64,000 bases of DNA from positions 1 through 64,000 of the forward strand of contig JAISKH010000063.1 of NCBI GenBank assembly GCA_031261325.1, written 5' to 3'. The notes beneath the pieces were generated by a model that was not told the DNA's origin, did not search any database, and was given only the letters and a program-made list of their open reading frames with translations. This stretch comes from Oscillospiraceae bacterium (GTDB taxonomy: Bacteria > Bacillota > Clostridia > Oscillospirales > Oscillospiraceae). Positions 61,395 through 64,000 of this stretch are shown in pieces. Both the position numbers and the translations under genes were made by a program. Positions within the stretch are counted from its first letter, which is position 1; each line of letters starts with the position of its first letter.

Positions 61395-62422
61395 AAATCC
61401 CCCTTTCCCAAAACCTCTTCGTACCTGTCCGCGCAGTACTGCCAGCAGCGGCACTTGTGCGTGTCCGAAAGCCGCGTCGTCAGCGGGTCATACAGTGTGC
61501 AAATCTCCATCGTCTCGGTGCACCGCGGCGCGAACGGACAGCCCGACTTCCACGTCAGCAAATCCGGCGGCGTGCCCGGGATAGGCTTCAGCGGCTCTTT
61601 CCTGTCGCTGTCGGAGTTCGATATGCTGTTCAGCAAGCCCTTTGTGTAAGGGTGCGCCGCGCTATAGAATATCTCGTCCGTGCCGCCCTCCTCAACGATG
61701 TTCCCGCCGTACATAATGCTGATTCGGTCGCACATCGAAGCGACGACGCCGAGGTCATGCGTTATCAGTATGACGCCCGTTTCCGACGTTTTGGTGCAAT
61801 CCTTAATTAAGTCGAGTATCTGCGCCTGAACCGTAACGTCAAGCGCCGTCGTCGGCTCGTCCGCAATTACAAGCTTGGGGTTACAGGCGAGCGCGATTGC
61901 GATAATAATCCTCTGCCGCATTCCGCCGGAGAACTCGAACGGATACTGCTTAAGTCGGCTCTCGGGCGACGGTATGCCCACCATGTCCATAAGCTTAATC
62001 GCCCGCTCGTTTACCTCTTTCCTGCCGCATTTTTCGTGGCACAGAATCGCTTCCGTTATCTGCCTGCCGATTGTGAGCACGGGGTTGAGGTATGACATGG
62101 GGTCCTGAAATATCATGCCGATGTCCTTGCCGCGAATGGCGCGCATCTTCGCGTCGTATGCTTTCTTCTTTCCGCGCGTGTCCAAGCCCGAGGGCGTAAT
62201 GTCGCGGTCGTCGAAATTGATTGTCCCGCTGACGACGCGCCCGTTGTCCGCAAGCAGTCCCATGAGCGACAGCATACCGACGCTTTTGCCCGAGCCTGAT
62301 TCGCCGACGATACCGAGAATCTCGCCCTTTTCGACCGTGTAGTCAATGCCGCGAACGGCTTTAACGGTGCCCTGCTCCGTCTTAAATTCCGTCGTCAACC
62401 CTCTTATTTCAAGTAAGCTCAT
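61391..62422 (-). CDS. oppD: Peptide ABC transporter ATPase OppD
   Basis: 343 residues. Walker A is GESGSGKSV, signature FSGGMRQRIII, Walker B VIADEPTTALDVT. The C-terminal extension carries the cysteine set CPFAPRCTETMEIC and HKCRC. It lies 12 nt after oppC and overlaps oppF. Confidence 0.95.
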   Translation of the reverse strand: MSLLEIRGLTTEFKTEQGTVKAVRGIDYTVEKGEILGIVGESGSGKSVGMLSLMGLLADNGRVVSGTINFDDRDITPSGLDTRGKKKAYDAKMRAIRGKDIGMIFQDPMSYLNPVLTIGRQITEAILCHEKCGRKEVNERAIKLMDMVGIPSPESRLKQYPFEFSGGMRQRIIIAIALACNPKLVIADEPTTALDVTVQAQILDLIKDCTKTSETGVILITHDLGVVASMCDRISIMYGGNIVEEGGTDEIFYSAAHPYTKGLLNSISNSDSDRKEPLKPIPGTPPDLLTWKSGCPFAPRCTETMEICTLYDPLTTRLSDTHKCRCWQYCADRYEEVLGKGDL

Positions 62423-62434
62423 GGCGCGTCCCCC

Positions 62435-63352
62435 TTATCGTTTGGATTTAGGGTCCAAAGCCCTGCCGAGACCCTCTCCGACGAAGTTGAAAGCGAAAAT
62501 CGTTATGCAAATCGCGAGCATGGGGTAAACCGTCTGCATCGGGTAAACCTCAATGAGCGCACGCGCGTCCTGCGCGAGAGTGCCCCAACTCGCCAGCGGA
62601 GCCGATATGCCGATTCCGAGGAAGCTCAACCACGCCTCCGTGAATATCGCCTGTGGCACCATGAACGTAACCGTGACGATAATCGGACCCATCGCGTTCA
62701 GTATCAGGTGCTTCAGCAGTATCCGCTTGCCGCTCGCGCCGAGAACGAACGCCGCCATCGTGAACTCCTGCTCTTTAAGGCTAAGCACCTCCTGCCGCAC
62801 GATACGCGCCATCTCAATCCAGCTCGAAATGGATATACCAATCATCACGCTCGTAACGCTCGCGCCGAACAGCAGCATAATCAGCACCACATACAGCATC
62901 GACGGCACGGAATAAATTATATCGACGACGCGCATCATCATCATATCGACCTTGCCGCCCGCGTAACCCGAGATACCGCCGTAAATTGTGCCGAACGCCA
63001 GATTGATAACCGCCGCGACAAGACCGACCATCAAGCTGATTCGCGCTCCGTACAGGATTCGGACGAATATGTCCCTGCCGAACTTGTCGGTGCCGAACCA
63101 ATGCTGCGCGCTCGCGCTCATGTTCCGCGCCGAGGGGTCCTGCGTCTCGTATGAGTAACGAACCATCATCGGTCCGAATATCGCGAGCGCGATAACCACG
63201 AGAAGCACAATGCCGCTGACAAGCGCGCGCTTGTTCTTCTTGAAGTTCTTCCAAGCCGCCTGCAAAAACGTCTGACTTTCAACCGCAATCATCTCATCGT
63301 TCTTTTCCTCGCGGCTTAACTTCCTGAAAAGTCTCTCCCGTTCCTCATTCAT
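62435..63352 (-). CDS. oppC: Peptide ABC transporter permease OppC
   Basis: 305 residues from the ATG at 63352; AGGAGG lies 8 nt before it. An N-terminal cytoplasmic region precedes the first helix (ALVSGIVLLVVIALAIFGP). The family motif HWFGTDKFGRDIFVRILYGA and the EAA loop EFTMAAFVLGASGKRIL are present. The oppB stop overlaps its ribosome site. Confidence 0.95.
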   Translation of the reverse strand: MNEERERLFRKLSREEKNDEMIAVESQTFLQAAWKNFKKNKRALVSGIVLLVVIALAIFGPMMVRYSYETQDPSARNMSASAQHWFGTDKFGRDIFVRILYGARISLMVGLVAAVINLAFGTIYGGISGYAGGKVDMMMMRVVDIIYSVPSMLYVVLIMLLFGASVTSVMIGISISSWIEMARIVRQEVLSLKEQEFTMAAFVLGASGKRILLKHLILNAMGPIIVTVTFMVPQAIFTEAWLSFLGIGISAPLASWGTLAQDARALIEVYPMQTVYPMLAICITIFAFNFVGEGLGRALDPKSKR

Positions 63353-63365
63353 CAATGCGCCCTCC

Positions 63366-64000
63366 TTATCTCGAATTTTTAATTCTCGGGTCCACGAAAG
63401 AGCAAATCAAATCCGCCAAGAGGTTGCAGACTATAATGATTCCTCCGATGAAAATCGTGATGCCCATGACAAGCGTGTAGTCGTGGTTCGTAATCGCGTT
63501 GACAAACTCCTTGCCGATACCGGGTATGGTGTACAGGTTCTCGATAACGACGCTGCCCGTCAGCAGGAACGCCACCATCGGTCCCATATACGTAATCACG
63601 GGGAGCAGCGCGTTCTTCAGTATGTGCCTGAACGTAATGACCCGCGCGCTCAAGCCCTTAGCCCGCGCCATGGTCACGTAATCCTGCTTCATGACCTCCT
63701 CAAAGCTGCTCTGCGTAAGCCGCGCGACGGCGGAAATCGGGTAAAGCCCCTGCGCGATTGCCGGCAAAACAAAGTGCATCGGCGTCGCGAGTCCCAGAAT
63801 CGGGAACCACCGCAGCTGCACGCCGAAGATAATCATTAGCAGCAGCGCGATTATGAAGTTCGGGACGCTGACCCCGAGCGTCAAGCCGGACAGCCATATG
63901 CCCTTGATGAAGTTGCTTCTCGTCCGCGCCATGAGAATCCCGATTCCGACCCCGATAACGAGCGTCATGCAAAACGTCACAAGTCCCAGCCGCATCGTCG
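63366..64000 (-). CDS. oppB: Peptide ABC transporter permease OppB (partial)
   Basis: C-terminal part of OppB; the gene continues past the right edge. About 210 residues are visible, from the second membrane helix onward. Motifs include SVPNFIIALLLMIIFGV, VARLTQSSFEEVMKQDYVTM, ARAKGLSARVITFRHILKNA and VIENLYTIPGIGKEFVNAI. Family members are about 310 residues, so roughly 100 N-terminal residues are missing. The Met at 63995 is probably internal. Confidence 0.92.
   Translation of the reverse strand, partial: TMRLGLVTFCMTLVIGVGIGILMARTRSNFIKGIWLSGLTLGVSVPNFIIALLLMIIFGVQLRWFPILGLATPMHFVLPAIAQGLYPISAVARLTQSSFEEVMKQDYVTMARAKGLSARVITFRHILKNALLPVITYMGPMVAFLLTGSVVIENLYTIPGIGKEFVNAITNHDYTLVMGITIFIGGIIIVCNLLADLICSFVDPRIKNSR

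Noticed and set aside
1-64000. tRNA, rRNA, tmRNA or known riboswitch
   Set aside because: I looked through all gaps on both strands and saw no cloverleaf, conserved rRNA block or familiar riboswitch core. A covariance-model scan would be needed to exclude divergent cases.

Overview
The window looks like chromosome of a strictly anaerobic, GC-rich Gram-positive bacterium of the Clostridia type (Bacillota). The supporting evidence is a carbonyl-branch Wood-Ljungdahl operon (CO dehydrogenase/acetyl-CoA synthase), two glycyl radical enzymes with an activase, a clostridial-type thiolase, lipoproteins with Gram-positive lipoboxes, a BlaI/M56 pair, a SipW-type signal peptidase with its secreted clients, and strong AGGAGG ribosome sites with TTGACA-17-TATAAT promoters. 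Species cannot be fixed from the sequence alone.

Layout. 1-640: remnant of a mobile element (short TnpV-like gene, two inverted repeats). 650-5.3 kb: guaB (-), an rRNA/tRNA uracil methyltransferase (+) and a WG-repeat lipoprotein (+). 5.4-13.6 kb: operon cooS-cooC-acsB-acsD-acsC-acsE on the minus strand, which reduces CO2 to CO and joins it with a corrinoid-borne methyl group and CoA to make acetyl-CoA. 13.9-23.7 kb: glycyl radical activase, an AT-rich lipoprotein gene, an XRE regulator, an SDR oxidoreductase, and two paralogous glycyl radical enzymes flanking a metallophosphoesterase. 23.7-30 kb: dnaE, a small membrane protein, an alkaline-phosphatase-superfamily hydrolase and a thiolase. 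30.2-36.6 kb: a large membrane hybrid histidine kinase, then a BlaI-type repressor overlapping an M56 metallopeptidase with a large unknown C-terminal domain. 36.6-46.7 kb: an apparent surface-protein operon, sipW plus four long secreted proteins (two paralogous SipW-dependent proteins, a 1133-residue repeat protein, and a Pro-rich protein with a sortase-like tail). 47.1-51.8 kb: MerR regulator, a 78-residue unknown protein, and a FIST sensor protein with a soluble hybrid kinase. 52-57.9 kb: branched-chain amino acid importer livKHMGF followed directly by azlC-azlD. 58.1-64 kb: a 140-residue unknown protein and an oligopeptide ABC importer (oppBCDF-oppA; oppB runs off the right edge).

How the parts fit. 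Acetyl-CoA from the CODH/ACS operon could feed the thiolase. The peptide and branched-chain amino acid transporters suggest amino-acid scavenging. The glycyl radical enzymes are dehydratase/lyase-like rather than true pyruvate formate-lyase, and their substrate is unknown. The least explained parts are the SipW-linked surface operon and the glycyl radical enzymes, which carry an identical four-cysteine insert. All similarity calls come from reading motifs; no database search was run.
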